Shown here piece after piece: positions 26,195-34,672 of a DNA stretch of 64,000 bases (positions within the stretch are counted from its first letter, which is position 1; every line of letters starts with the position of its first letter). The stretch lies in contig JACJZU010000002.1 in assembly GCA_020635435.1 (NCBI GenBank), forward strand, positions 124,001 to 188,000. Direction: 5' to 3'. This DNA is from Flavobacteriales bacterium. GTDB taxonomy: Bacteria > Bacteroidota > Bacteroidia > NS11-12g > UBA9320. Made by a program: the position numbers and the translations under genes. Under the pieces are notes generated by a model. That model saw nothing but the letters and a program-made list of their open reading frames with translations, was not told where the DNA came from and did no database searches.

Positions 26195-27433
26195 TTAGTT
26201 GTTTCCGTTCTGTCCGGAGAAGGCCTCAACATCGAACAGCAGCGTGAAGCGAAGTGTATTCTCCAATGGGTGACGTTGCTGAATAGGTTTTAGGTAAGCC
26301 ACATCCAAACCGAATACATTGTATCGCAATCCCACTCCAAGCGTGACGTAATTACGACCTCCCTTGGTATCTGCCTCATGGAAGTAACCGGCACGGAGGG
26401 CCAATTGATCCTGATACCAATATTCCATTCCCAGGCTCCAGATCCACTCTTTCATTTCTTCAGCAAATCCTCCCGGTGCATCACCCAATGAACTGATCAT
26501 ACCCGACAATACCGGATCGTCGGCTGTTTCCCAGGTTTGGATAACGCGGGTCCCATCGGGGAAGATCGAATCCTGTCCGGCAGAATTTTGAACATAAACC
26601 GGTTGTGGTGTCGGAACCAGCAGTTTGTTGAAATCTACACCAAATCCGATCTTGTTATGTTCATCGATCTCTGTTTTCCAGTACGTACCAATGCGGAGAT
26701 TGATCGGGATGAAATCACGTTGAATATCGGTGGTATAGGTGATCTTCGACCCCATATTGGTAATGGCCATACCTAGGGAATAATCCCATTTTCGGCCACC
26801 CATTTTGGTGTCGTCGTGATAGTAGGCACCGATATCACCTGATACGGCACGTCCCGGTTTTATATCCACACCATTGTATACACCTCTCGATACCAGGCGG
26901 CTATTGATGAATCGGGTAGCGATACCCAAACTCAGATTTTTAGAAAGGTTCAGTGAGTAGGCCAGATCCAGTGAGAATTCCTTGGGCTCATCGTTTCCGG
27001 TTGAATTACCCTCTTCATCAGTGAATTCAATGGTTCCTAAACTGAAGTAGCGCAGTGAAGCTGCAACGGCACTCCGATTGTTCTGGCCAACCTTCATGTA
27101 GCCCGATATGTGATAGAACCAAATATCAGGAACCAGGGCCTTGAGCCAGGGAGCTGCACTGAGGGACATACCTCCGTCTTTCTCAACGAACGACAATTTG
27201 CCGGGATTCCAGTGCACACTGTTTGCATCCGGGTCCGTCGCAACACCTATATCTCCCATACCCGCAGCTCTGGCATCCGGAGTAATGGTGAGGAATGGCA
27301 CCGCAGTGGTGATCACATTTCGCTGTCCGAGCAGATTTTCATCGGTCTGCAATCCTCCTTGTGCATGGGAAAGGAGCGGTGCAAAACCTGCTGCAAATGC
27401 CAGCAAACTACTGTAAATACTGTGTTTTTTCAC
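26195..27433 (-). CDS. porV: T9SS outer-membrane protein PorV
   Basis: A 412-aa outer-membrane beta-barrel of the PorV (LptO) family, the shuttle that carries T9SS cargo from the translocon to the PorU/Z attachment complex. It has a signal peptide (MKKHSIYSSLLAFAAGFAPLLSHAQ), then the family start GQRNVITTAVPFLTITPDARAAGMGDIGVA, the SVHWNPGKL motif of FadL-like barrels, and a barrel-type end (LRFTLLFDVEAF). It lies 62 nt after porU on the same strand, the order known from gliding flavobacteria. Confidence 0.95.
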   Translation of the reverse strand: MKKHSIYSSLLAFAAGFAPLLSHAQGGLQTDENLLGQRNVITTAVPFLTITPDARAAGMGDIGVATDPDANSVHWNPGKLSFVEKDGGMSLSAAPWLKALVPDIWFYHISGYMKVGQNNRSAVAASLRYFSLGTIEFTDEEGNSTGNDEPKEFSLDLAYSLNLSKNLSLGIATRFINSRLVSRGVYNGVDIKPGRAVSGDIGAYYHDDTKMGGRKWDYSLGMAITNMGSKITYTTDIQRDFIPINLRIGTYWKTEIDEHNKIGFGVDFNKLLVPTPQPVYVQNSAGQDSIFPDGTRVIQTWETADDPVLSGMISSLGDAPGGFAEEMKEWIWSLGMEYWYQDQLALRAGYFHEADTKGGRNYVTLGVGLRYNVFGLDVAYLKPIQQRHPLENTLRFTLLFDVEAFSGQNGNN

Positions 27434-27495
27434 TTTCTACTTCTTCTTAAAGTACTATAATCGAACAAATTTAGAAATTTATTTCAAACCTCCTA

Positions 27496-30400
27496 TTACC
27501 TCAACAACATTAGCTTTTGGAAAGCTTTGGCATCGGTGTCATCATCGCTTTTCATGTGCACTTTGTAGAGATATACTCCTCGTGCCAGAGCATCCCCGAA
27601 TTCGTCCTTGCCATCCCATTCAATCTGCTGAAAATGACCAGATTCCGCGAATCCGTTGTAGCGCAACGTGTTCACCAGATTTCCTGCTACACTGAAGATC
27701 TGTATGCTCACATCGATAAAGTGACCTACTTTATTGTGGTCGAAATGAAAAGTTGTGTGTGTAGTGAAGGGGTTCGGGTAATTGAGAATATGATTGAGCT
27801 GCAGTTCAGCATCCGGCGCAACAACGAACTCCGTATAGGCTTCGCTGCTGTTGTTGTACACGTCCCACACCTTTAATTTCAGGGTGTGCCGGCCCTCGGG
27901 CAGTGGTTCCATCTTGTATTCGATCCGACCTTCCTGATAGCTGTCGAGTTTCGAAATATAGAAGTCATTTAGAATGAGTATTTTTTCCTCGCGCGTGCCT
28001 TCGTCCAAAATGGCGAGCAGATCCCTCCCGATTCCGTTACCAACCGTATTGATCCCGTTTTCATCAAAAAGATCGGCGAGAAGCAGAGGTTGTGTACCGG
28101 TTGTTCCCCCAAAGTTGAAACTGCTGTGATCGAGGTATAACTTGATGTCCGGTCCTTTCGAATCATCCGTGATCTTCTGTCCGGTTCCACCTATGTAGAA
28201 GTTATCCTGAAACCCATGTCCATCGGTGCTGCCGTTTTCGGCGTAGTAGGAGATCTTTCCCCTTCCGTATTCATAGGCAATGTCCTTGGGGACCACGAAT
28301 TGAAAACTGAACTCACCATTGATCACACTCACCTTACCTCGATACAGAACAGAATTCTGCATGCGGTAAACCGTGGCGTAGCTACCCGGATCATTGGCCA
28401 GGGTGCGGTAATTAGCGAATTTGTCGAAGATCGTCGGATATACGAATCCGTTGAAATCCCGCACGATCTCCCCGTTATTGGTAATGGCCCCCTGTATGCG
28501 TACGCGTTCGAAGGCCTTCATGGTATCCAGGGGTTGCTGTCCGACCACGGAATCGTTGAAGGTGGTCGTAACGATCTTATACTCCGGGTAGGCCACTTTC
28601 ATGGCCGGATCGCCCAACAAGATGAAGTTGCGCTGATTAATATTTTTGGCCGAATTGTTCTTACAGCGGCTGTATACCTGTCCGAGTGTGGGTTTCTCCC
28701 CATCGTGTAACTCGAAGATGTTATGGTCAAATATCTGCTCGTTGAGGTCGGAATTGTTCCCGATTATCACGAGTCGCGTCGTTGTGATCAGTCCGATCGC
28801 ACCACCGTTCTTACTGAACAGCATCAACTCTCCGGGCGACTTTTCAGCGGGGTCATCGAAGCGGCTCAGTTCACATGTGGCGGTGATCACCAGTGGTAGG
28901 GCGCGCATATTCTCCCAGGCAAGGATCTGATCGCGGGTGATCACACGTTCATGTGCCATTCCGCTTCCACCACCGTGCCCGAGGTAGTTGAAGATAAGAT
29001 GCCCTTTTTCGAAGGCCTTGTTGATGGCAATATTCACCTCCGGATACTTCTGTCCGCTCCCAAACGAGATCTGTTCAAAAGCGTCCAGATAGATCTTATT
29101 GACGTTGTATTCCTTTTTCTGATCCAGTATAAAAGCCGTGACCACCTCCGTGTCCCAGAAATGCGCATTGGCATCTTCATCATCACCCAGGAATGTGAGT
29201 CGATTGCGCCAGTCTCCATAGGTTTCAGGATCGTGGTATTCTATGATCTTATCAACAAACAGTTCCGCTTCGGAAAGATTTGCCGCCGGAATGCGGCCTA
29301 CCGCGATATCGAGACCTTCCTTGGCCCCGTTCACATCGAAATAGCCCTCACCATCCTCGAGGATCGCGTAGTAGTCATCGGACGAATAGGTACTGACCGG
29401 AACGTGTGAATTCCTGCTCTGAAAAGTAGGGACGAGGTCGGAGTTATTGCGTGTGTAGTCTTTGTAGTCGTAGCTCCCGTCGCCGAAGAGGAGGATGTAC
29501 CGCAATGGGGTCTGACTCAGTTTGCCCCGGTCGAACAACATCTTGGCAAAATTTCGTATAGCGGTGGGGTCTTCTTTCCCGGAACTGAACTCATTGTAGA
29601 TCTGATCTGTGCTGGCCACGAGTGTGCTGTGCCCATAATATTTCGTGTGAAAATCGGCCAAACGGTTTGCTGCCTTGAGCAGATCCGGATGGACCACGAT
29701 CAGATAATCAACCGGTTGTGCCCCGTGCAGATTCTGATTGTTGATCTTGCCTATGGGCTCGGGTCGGGCGGCATCGGCCTCCTTGAACAGAACGAATGCC
29801 GGTGCAGTGAACCCGTTGCGAATAACGCAGCTCAGTCGGCCGGAACTGGGTTCGAGTATTTGTTCAACCGGGTTCAAAGGGTCGCTGATATCCCAGCTTG
29901 TGAAATCACCGTTTTCGAACTCCAGTCGGACACGGTCTCTCGATGCTGCCTTTGGCAGGAAGATCGATGTGGTCTGATTCCGGTACTTCAACTCGCGCGG
30001 AACCTGAAGTTCGATGAAATCGATCCAGGCATCTCCCTCGGCAGTGGTTTTAGTATACCGATAGCTAACGTCGATCCTACCGGAATTCAATGTGAAATCA
30101 GCGGTTTCCGTGATCGGGGATGCATGATAACTCGACTGATAGTCTCCGGGAACCGAGCCTATGGATCGGCTGAAAACGTTCGTACCGTTCACGCTCACCG
30201 AGTAATTAGATGCAAGGGTCGATCGGGCGGTGAAACGGTGCCGGATCCGGGCCTTTTGGCCGATGGCCGCGTCGGCAATATCGAAGCTGAAGGTCTGTTG
30301 GGTATTATTTTTAAATGAATTTCCCCACCAGTCGCGCCCCGACTGCAGGAAATTGAATTCATCGTTATTGTGCACCGTGAGATGTTCACCCTGACGGAAT

Positions 30401-31317
30401 GTGGTGTCGGATGTATTGCCCAAGCCGGCTATTCGGGAAATTATACGTTTTCCTCCCGGAGCTATAGTGAGAAACAGGTAATTCTGTTTTTCAGCATAAT
30501 GATATTGTCTGCGGAAATCTCCGGTATTCGGATCAAAACGCCAGACGTCGGCAGTTTCTGCATACAATAATATAGCGTCTTCCGGGTCGAACCGGTTGTT
30601 GGAATTCTCATCGAAGATTTTCAACGGCAACTCGATGAGGTCGTCGCTTGCCGGTTGATCCATAGGTTCGGGCAACAAACCCCCACTGTGTCCGTAAACT
30701 CGTATCGCATTCGGATCCAGACCATTCAGATCCAGACCCAGCTCACTGAGAAATTCGGCATCCAGTTTATAGACCCCGGTGAGGGGGATGGCCATTTTAT
30801 ACCATTCGCCGCTTGAGAGAACGGACTGACCGGCAAAATCCATTTTATTGAGTGTATTTCCCTTGCGTTCCGACAGGCCTGCATTTTCCCGCTCCCCGTA
30901 GAAATTGATCCGGAATCCGGTAAGTTTCTCCACTTTTCCTGCATCATTTCTGAATGGGAACAGTTTGAGGTTCAGGAAGTACTTGCCGTTTGAACTGTGG
31001 ACGTATTGCTCTACAATTGTTTGTTCGAATTGTTCGATCGCACGGATCGGTGCAGCGTTTGAGCCGTTGTAGGTGTCATACCTGAGATCCGCCACTACGG
31101 CGCGCATATTTTTAGAGTGTACCGGGAATTGATAAAAGAGAAAGGGAACGAGTTCATCGCCTACGCGTTCAACTTGTCGGTCTTTAATGGGGAACTCGGT
31201 CTGTTTTTCACTGGAACCCCACAATACGGTGATGTTCTGAGAAAAAGATTGCCCAATGCTCTGATGCCCAAAAAGGCAAAAGATCATGACCGTAAGTATG
31301 ATTCTTCTCCGATGCAC
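27496..31317 (-). CDS. porU: T9SS sortase PorU (C25 family)
   Basis: About 1273 aa. PorU is the gingipain-like cysteine peptidase that removes the C-terminal signal of T9SS cargo and attaches it to the surface. Visible parts: signal sequence ending in HQSIGQ; the C25 catalytic region with the His in FNYLGHGGGSGMAHERV and the Cys in TATCELSRFDDPAEKSPGE; and a C-terminal T9SS-type domain (LNYPNPFTTHTTFHFD, GVYLYKVHMKS, KLMLLR). The frame is open to ATG 31371, but a minus-strand TATTTTTG ends just before that ATG, so transcripts should start at about it. I therefore prefer GTG 31317, which begins the signal peptide VHRRRIILTVMIFCL. The alternative start remains possible. Confidence 0.92.
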   Translation of the reverse strand: MHRRRIILTVMIFCLFGHQSIGQSFSQNITVLWGSSEKQTEFPIKDRQVERVGDELVPFLFYQFPVHSKNMRAVVADLRYDTYNGSNAAPIRAIEQFEQTIVEQYVHSSNGKYFLNLKLFPFRNDAGKVEKLTGFRINFYGERENAGLSERKGNTLNKMDFAGQSVLSSGEWYKMAIPLTGVYKLDAEFLSELGLDLNGLDPNAIRVYGHSGGLLPEPMDQPASDDLIELPLKIFDENSNNRFDPEDAILLYAETADVWRFDPNTGDFRRQYHYAEKQNYLFLTIAPGGKRIISRIAGLGNTSDTTFRQGEHLTVHNNDEFNFLQSGRDWWGNSFKNNTQQTFSFDIADAAIGQKARIRHRFTARSTLASNYSVSVNGTNVFSRSIGSVPGDYQSSYHASPITETADFTLNSGRIDVSYRYTKTTAEGDAWIDFIELQVPRELKYRNQTTSIFLPKAASRDRVRLEFENGDFTSWDISDPLNPVEQILEPSSGRLSCVIRNGFTAPAFVLFKEADAARPEPIGKINNQNLHGAQPVDYLIVVHPDLLKAANRLADFHTKYYGHSTLVASTDQIYNEFSSGKEDPTAIRNFAKMLFDRGKLSQTPLRYILLFGDGSYDYKDYTRNNSDLVPTFQSRNSHVPVSTYSSDDYYAILEDGEGYFDVNGAKEGLDIAVGRIPAANLSEAELFVDKIIEYHDPETYGDWRNRLTFLGDDEDANAHFWDTEVVTAFILDQKKEYNVNKIYLDAFEQISFGSGQKYPEVNIAINKAFEKGHLIFNYLGHGGGSGMAHERVITRDQILAWENMRALPLVITATCELSRFDDPAEKSPGELMLFSKNGGAIGLITTTRLVIIGNNSDLNEQIFDHNIFELHDGEKPTLGQVYSRCKNNSAKNINQRNFILLGDPAMKVAYPEYKIVTTTFNDSVVGQQPLDTMKAFERVRIQGAITNNGEIVRDFNGFVYPTIFDKFANYRTLANDPGSYATVYRMQNSVLYRGKVSVINGEFSFQFVVPKDIAYEYGRGKISYYAENGSTDGHGFQDNFYIGGTGQKITDDSKGPDIKLYLDHSSFNFGGTTGTQPLLLADLFDENGINTVGNGIGRDLLAILDEGTREEKILILNDFYISKLDSYQEGRIEYKMEPLPEGRHTLKLKVWDVYNNSSEAYTEFVVAPDAELQLNHILNYPNPFTTHTTFHFDHNKVGHFIDVSIQIFSVAGNLVNTLRYNGFAESGHFQQIEWDGKDEFGDALARGVYLYKVHMKSDDDTDAKAFQKLMLLR

Positions 31318-31400
31318 GCTCTGAAAATTTTGAATCCCGCCGAAAACGGTTATTTGTTCAACAATTTGCATCCAAAAATATTGTTTCTTAAGGGTAATAT

Positions 31401-31431
31401 TTTGAGCGGAAGGTACCTGAGACTAACTTTA
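31401..31431 (+). promoter_or_regulatory. Promoter of the PorP/SprF-like gene
   Basis: TTTG (31401-31404), 19 nt, then TAACTTTA (31424-31431), a one-mismatch TAnnTTTG. It reads away from porU, whose own -7 candidate TATTTTTG lies about 50 nt to the left on the other strand. Confidence 0.55.
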
Positions 31432-31482
31432 CACGATTTTTAAATGAACCTAACAATTCAAACTCCTATATTTGATCTTTTG

Positions 31483-32487
31483 ATGAAGAACGGAAAGTAT
31501 ATGTATCGAATCAGCTATGTGCTTATTGCCATGGTACTTCTCGTAGTGGATGCCAGGGCGCAGGATCCGGAGTTCTCGCAGTTCTATGCAACACCGGTTT
31601 ATACCAACCCGGCGATGGCCGGAACCGGACAGTGTGACGGGGGAGGACGAGCCGTTATCAATTACCGTAACCAATGGCCCAGTTTGCCCGGAACATTTGT
31701 TACCACGGCCGTATCCTGGGATCAGCATTTCGACAGGCTGGGGGGCGGTATAGGTATTATCGCTACACGCGATGTGGCAGGTGAAGGTCTTTTGGAGACC
31801 AATACCGTTAGTGGTATTTACGCCTACCAATTGCGCCTGAACAAGAGTTTTACCATGCGTTTCGGTTTGGAGGCGCAATTCATGCAACGAGGACTCGATT
31901 TCTCCAAATTGCGCTTTGAAGATCAGATACAGGCCACCAGAGGTTTCGTATTACCAACTTCGGAGCCGGTGATCGACAATAAGATTCGCACCCCGAATTT
32001 CTCGACCGGTCTGCTGGGTTATACCGAGAATTTCTATGCCGGAGTCGCCGTTCACAACCTGATCGAGCCGAATCAATCTTTTTATGGAGATCCTGAGGCT
32101 GTTTTGCCCATGCGCTACACTGTTCATGCGGGTAGTGTGATCCCCCTGGATCGTCGTCGAAATCCCAAGAGCACCATTTCTCCGAATGCTCTTTTCATGA
32201 TGCAGAATAAATTCACGCAGTTGAATCTTGGATTTTACATTAATCGCGGACCCCTTGTAACGGGGCTTTGGTACCGTCAGACATTCGGCGAATTCAAGAA
32301 TTCGGATGCGCTCATGGTATTGGTGGGATTCCGTAAGGACAAATTTAAATTCGGTTACAGCTACGACCTTACCGTGTCCGATGCACGTGCAGCTGCACCT
32401 GGATCTCACGAGATCAGCGTAGCCGTTGAATGGTGTGCACGCCGACCACAGATCCGGTACAAGCCATTGAATTGTCCTGACTTCTAA
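31483..32487 (+). CDS. PorP/SprF family type IX secretion membrane protein
   Basis: An outer-membrane barrel of the PorP/SprF family (334 aa from ATG 31483). Members dock particular T9SS cargo at the surface; SprF in Flavobacterium is needed for SprB. The signal peptide ends VLLVVDARAQ, directly followed by the hallmark DPEFSQFYATPVYTNPAMAG, then NYRNQWPSLPGTFVTTAVSWD and MVLVGFRKDKFKFGYSYDLTVS near the end. The frame is open from ATG 31444, which would add 13 residues ahead of the signal peptide. It lies between porU and gldJ and may serve one of the large surface proteins in the window. Confidence 0.92.
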   Translation: MKNGKYMYRISYVLIAMVLLVVDARAQDPEFSQFYATPVYTNPAMAGTGQCDGGGRAVINYRNQWPSLPGTFVTTAVSWDQHFDRLGGGIGIIATRDVAGEGLLETNTVSGIYAYQLRLNKSFTMRFGLEAQFMQRGLDFSKLRFEDQIQATRGFVLPTSEPVIDNKIRTPNFSTGLLGYTENFYAGVAVHNLIEPNQSFYGDPEAVLPMRYTVHAGSVIPLDRRRNPKSTISPNALFMMQNKFTQLNLGFYINRGPLVTGLWYRQTFGEFKNSDALMVLVGFRKDKFKFGYSYDLTVSDARAAAPGSHEISVAVEWCARRPQIRYKPLNCPDF

Positions 32488-32560
32488 ATCATTACAGCAC
32501 AAGTAATACAATAATTACGTAAACTTGCAGTTTACAATAGCGAACAGCGTATTATCCATT

Positions 32561-33982
32561 ATGAGGAATAGATTTCATTTAGTGTTGCTCGGAACAGCCT
32601 TTGCGCTGTTTGGAACAGCGTGCAAGAAGGAGAAATCTGCCGTTACAGGCTGGAATTACAACGATGCCAAGTGGGGTGGGTTCGAAACGTACGACTATGC
32701 AGGACAGGAAACCGGTCCGGGTCTGGTCTACGTTAAAGGTGGAGCCTTCACGATGGGTTCTTCGGAGCACGACGTGCTTTACGATCGAAACAACTACGAG
32801 CGGAAAGCATCTGTGCATTCATTCTATATGGATGAGACGGAGATCAGCAACTTACACTATCTCGAATACCTGCACTGGTTGCGCAGGGTGTTCGTAGATT
32901 ATCCGGAAGTGTATCTGACTGCTTTGCCGGATACCAATTGCTGGCGCGATAAGCTGGCTTACAACGAGCCATACGTCGACTATTATTTCCGCCACCCGGC
33001 CTATAAGAATTATCCGGTAGTTGGTGTGAATTGGCTTCAGGCTAACGCTTATGCCGCCTGGAGAACAGATCGCGTGAACGAGATGATCCTCATCCGTGAG
33101 GGAATTCTGAAGCCGGACATCAATCAGATGAATGAAGAGAACTTCAATACGGACGCCTACTTGCAAGGGCAATACCAGAGCTCAGCTCCGGGCAAGCACC
33201 TGATCAAGGATATCCGTGTGAAGAAAGGTACACGGAACGTTCGCATGGAGGATGGAATCTTCCTTCCGGACTATCGTCTGCCGACAGAAGCGGAGTGGGA
33301 ATATGCAGCCATTGCCAATATCGGTTCTTCTCAGTACGAGAATACGAATAACAAGAAGATCTATTCCTGGGGTGGTTTAACTGTTCGTAACCACGACGGA
33401 AAAGAGAAGAACCGCGGTTTGATCATGGAGAACTTCAAGCGCGGCAAGGGTGACCAAATGGGTATCTCGAGCCAGACCAATGATGGTGCGTTCATAACCA
33501 CCGAAGTGAAGGCTTACTGGCCAAACGATCACGGATTGTACAATATGAGTGGAAACGTAAGTGAGTGGGTGATGGATGTTTATCGTCCGCTTTCGTACGA
33601 CGATGAAACGGATGTGAACCCATTCCGCGGGAACGTTTACACCAAGCCGAAATTGGATGAGGACGGGGTGATCGATCTCAAGGACAGTTTGGGACGTATT
33701 GTATATGTTCCCGTTGAGGAGCGCGATAACGTGATCCGAAGGAACTATAAGAAATCGGATAATATTGGCTTCCTCGATGAAGAGTTCTACAACGAAGGGG
33801 ATCAGCAATACGAATATGGCGTTACCTCTTTGGTGAACAACAAGGCCCGTGTGTACAAAGGAGGCAGCTGGAACGACCGCGCCTACTGGATGTCGCCGGG
33901 AACACGACGATTCCTCGATGAGCAGCAATCGCTGTCCACCCTTGGTTTCCGATTGGCTATGCACCGCGTAGGGGCACCTTGA
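32561..33982 (+). CDS. gldJ: Gliding/T9SS lipoprotein GldJ
   Basis: A 473-aa lipoprotein with a formylglycine-generating-enzyme-like fold. It closely follows GldJ: signal peptide ending FGTAC, then TGWNYNDAKWGGFE, GPGLVYVKGGAFTMGSSEHDVLYD, SFYMDETEISNLHYLEYLHWL, RLPTEAEWEYAA, NMSGNVSEWV, VYKGGSWNDRAYW and STLGFRLAMHRVG. GldJ stabilises GldK and is needed for T9SS function and gliding in Flavobacterium. It is somewhat shorter than the flavobacterial protein (about 560 aa). ATG 32561 is chosen because it begins the lipoprotein signal; the 12 residues upstream are not family-like. Its closeness to porU/porV matches the known flavobacterial locus. Confidence 0.9.
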   Translation: MRNRFHLVLLGTAFALFGTACKKEKSAVTGWNYNDAKWGGFETYDYAGQETGPGLVYVKGGAFTMGSSEHDVLYDRNNYERKASVHSFYMDETEISNLHYLEYLHWLRRVFVDYPEVYLTALPDTNCWRDKLAYNEPYVDYYFRHPAYKNYPVVGVNWLQANAYAAWRTDRVNEMILIREGILKPDINQMNEENFNTDAYLQGQYQSSAPGKHLIKDIRVKKGTRNVRMEDGIFLPDYRLPTEAEWEYAAIANIGSSQYENTNNKKIYSWGGLTVRNHDGKEKNRGLIMENFKRGKGDQMGISSQTNDGAFITTEVKAYWPNDHGLYNMSGNVSEWVMDVYRPLSYDDETDVNPFRGNVYTKPKLDEDGVIDLKDSLGRIVYVPVEERDNVIRRNYKKSDNIGFLDEEFYNEGDQQYEYGVTSLVNNKARVYKGGSWNDRAYWMSPGTRRFLDEQQSLSTLGFRLAMHRVGAP

Positions 33983-34010
33983 TAAAACTTTTCGGATCTC
34001 ACGGTCTACA

Positions 34011-34042
34011 AAAAAAGCCATTCGAAAAACGAATGGCTTTTT
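34011..34042 (+). terminator. Terminator after gldJ
   Basis: A perfect hairpin (AAAAAAGCCATTCG and its complement, 4-5 nt A-rich loop) ending in TTTTTTG, 28 nt after the gldJ stop. The A-run on the left lets it also serve the convergent bacilliredoxin gene. Confidence 0.9.
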
Positions 34043-34139
34043 TGTTGGTGTTACCCGAAATTGAGTTTCTTCTCAATATGTCAACCGACACGTCACGGCG
34101 TTCAGCCTGATCCGGGTAAGACCAATGGAATTGCCTGGA

Positions 34140-34553
34140 CTAGCAGAACTGATCGTAGGCCATTTTCAAATGAGCCGCGATCATATCGGCAGTTCTTCCT
34201 TCAATATGGTGACGTTCGATCATATGAACCAGTTCACCGTCCTTGAACAGACCAATGGAGGGACTGGAAGGAGGGAATGGGAGCATGTGTTGACGGGCGC
34301 GCTCAGTAGCCTCGCCGTCCTGACCTGCGAAAACAGTTAGCAAATGGGCCGGTTTCTTTTCGTGATCGAGTGAACGCAAAACACCCGGCCGCGCAGAACC
34401 AGCTGCACATCCGCATACCGAATTCACAACGAGCAGGGCGGTACCTTCCATGTTGTTCATCACGTTGTCGACCTCTTCGCTATTCTTCAATTCTCTGAAA
34501 CCATGTTGAGTCAATTCCGCTCGCATGGGTTTCACTAATTCTTCTGGGTACAT
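34140..34553 (-). CDS. BrxA/BrxB family bacilliredoxin
   Basis: A 137-aa thioredoxin-fold protein of the YphP/YqiW (BrxA/B, DUF1094) family, which removes thiol adducts from protein cysteines or acts as a disulfide isomerase. The active site is the CGC of VVNSVCGCAAGSARPG; the start MYPEELVKPMRAELTQHGFREL and the end FPPSSPSIGLFKDGELVHMIERH are typical. I start at ATG 34553; the ORF is open 16 codons further but the family begins at MYPEE. Whether this organism uses bacillithiol cannot be told from here. Confidence 0.95.
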   Translation of the reverse strand: MYPEELVKPMRAELTQHGFRELKNSEEVDNVMNNMEGTALLVVNSVCGCAAGSARPGVLRSLDHEKKPAHLLTVFAGQDGEATERARQHMLPFPPSSPSIGLFKDGELVHMIERHHIEGRTADMIAAHLKMAYDQFC

Positions 34554-34572
34554 AGTTTTTTTAATTGATTGG

Positions 34573-34580
34573 CAAAAATA
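34573..34580 (-). promoter_or_regulatory. -7 element of the bacilliredoxin gene
   Basis: Minus-strand TATTTTTG, exact TAnnTTTG, with an ATTG 18 nt upstream. It is 19 nt from the ATG. Confidence 0.5.
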
Positions 34581-34641
34581 GAACTTACATGCATACAACA
34601 ATTTGGAACCTTACTGGTTTTAGAGAGGAGTATAATACTTG

Positions 34642-34649
34642 TATCTTTG
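34642..34649 (+). promoter_or_regulatory. -7 element of ahcY
   Basis: TATCTTTG, exact TAnnTTTG, 23 nt before the ahcY ATG. Forms a divergent pair with the element at 34573. Confidence 0.5.
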
Positions 34650-34672
34650 CAAAAATTTTGAAAACTGAAAGC

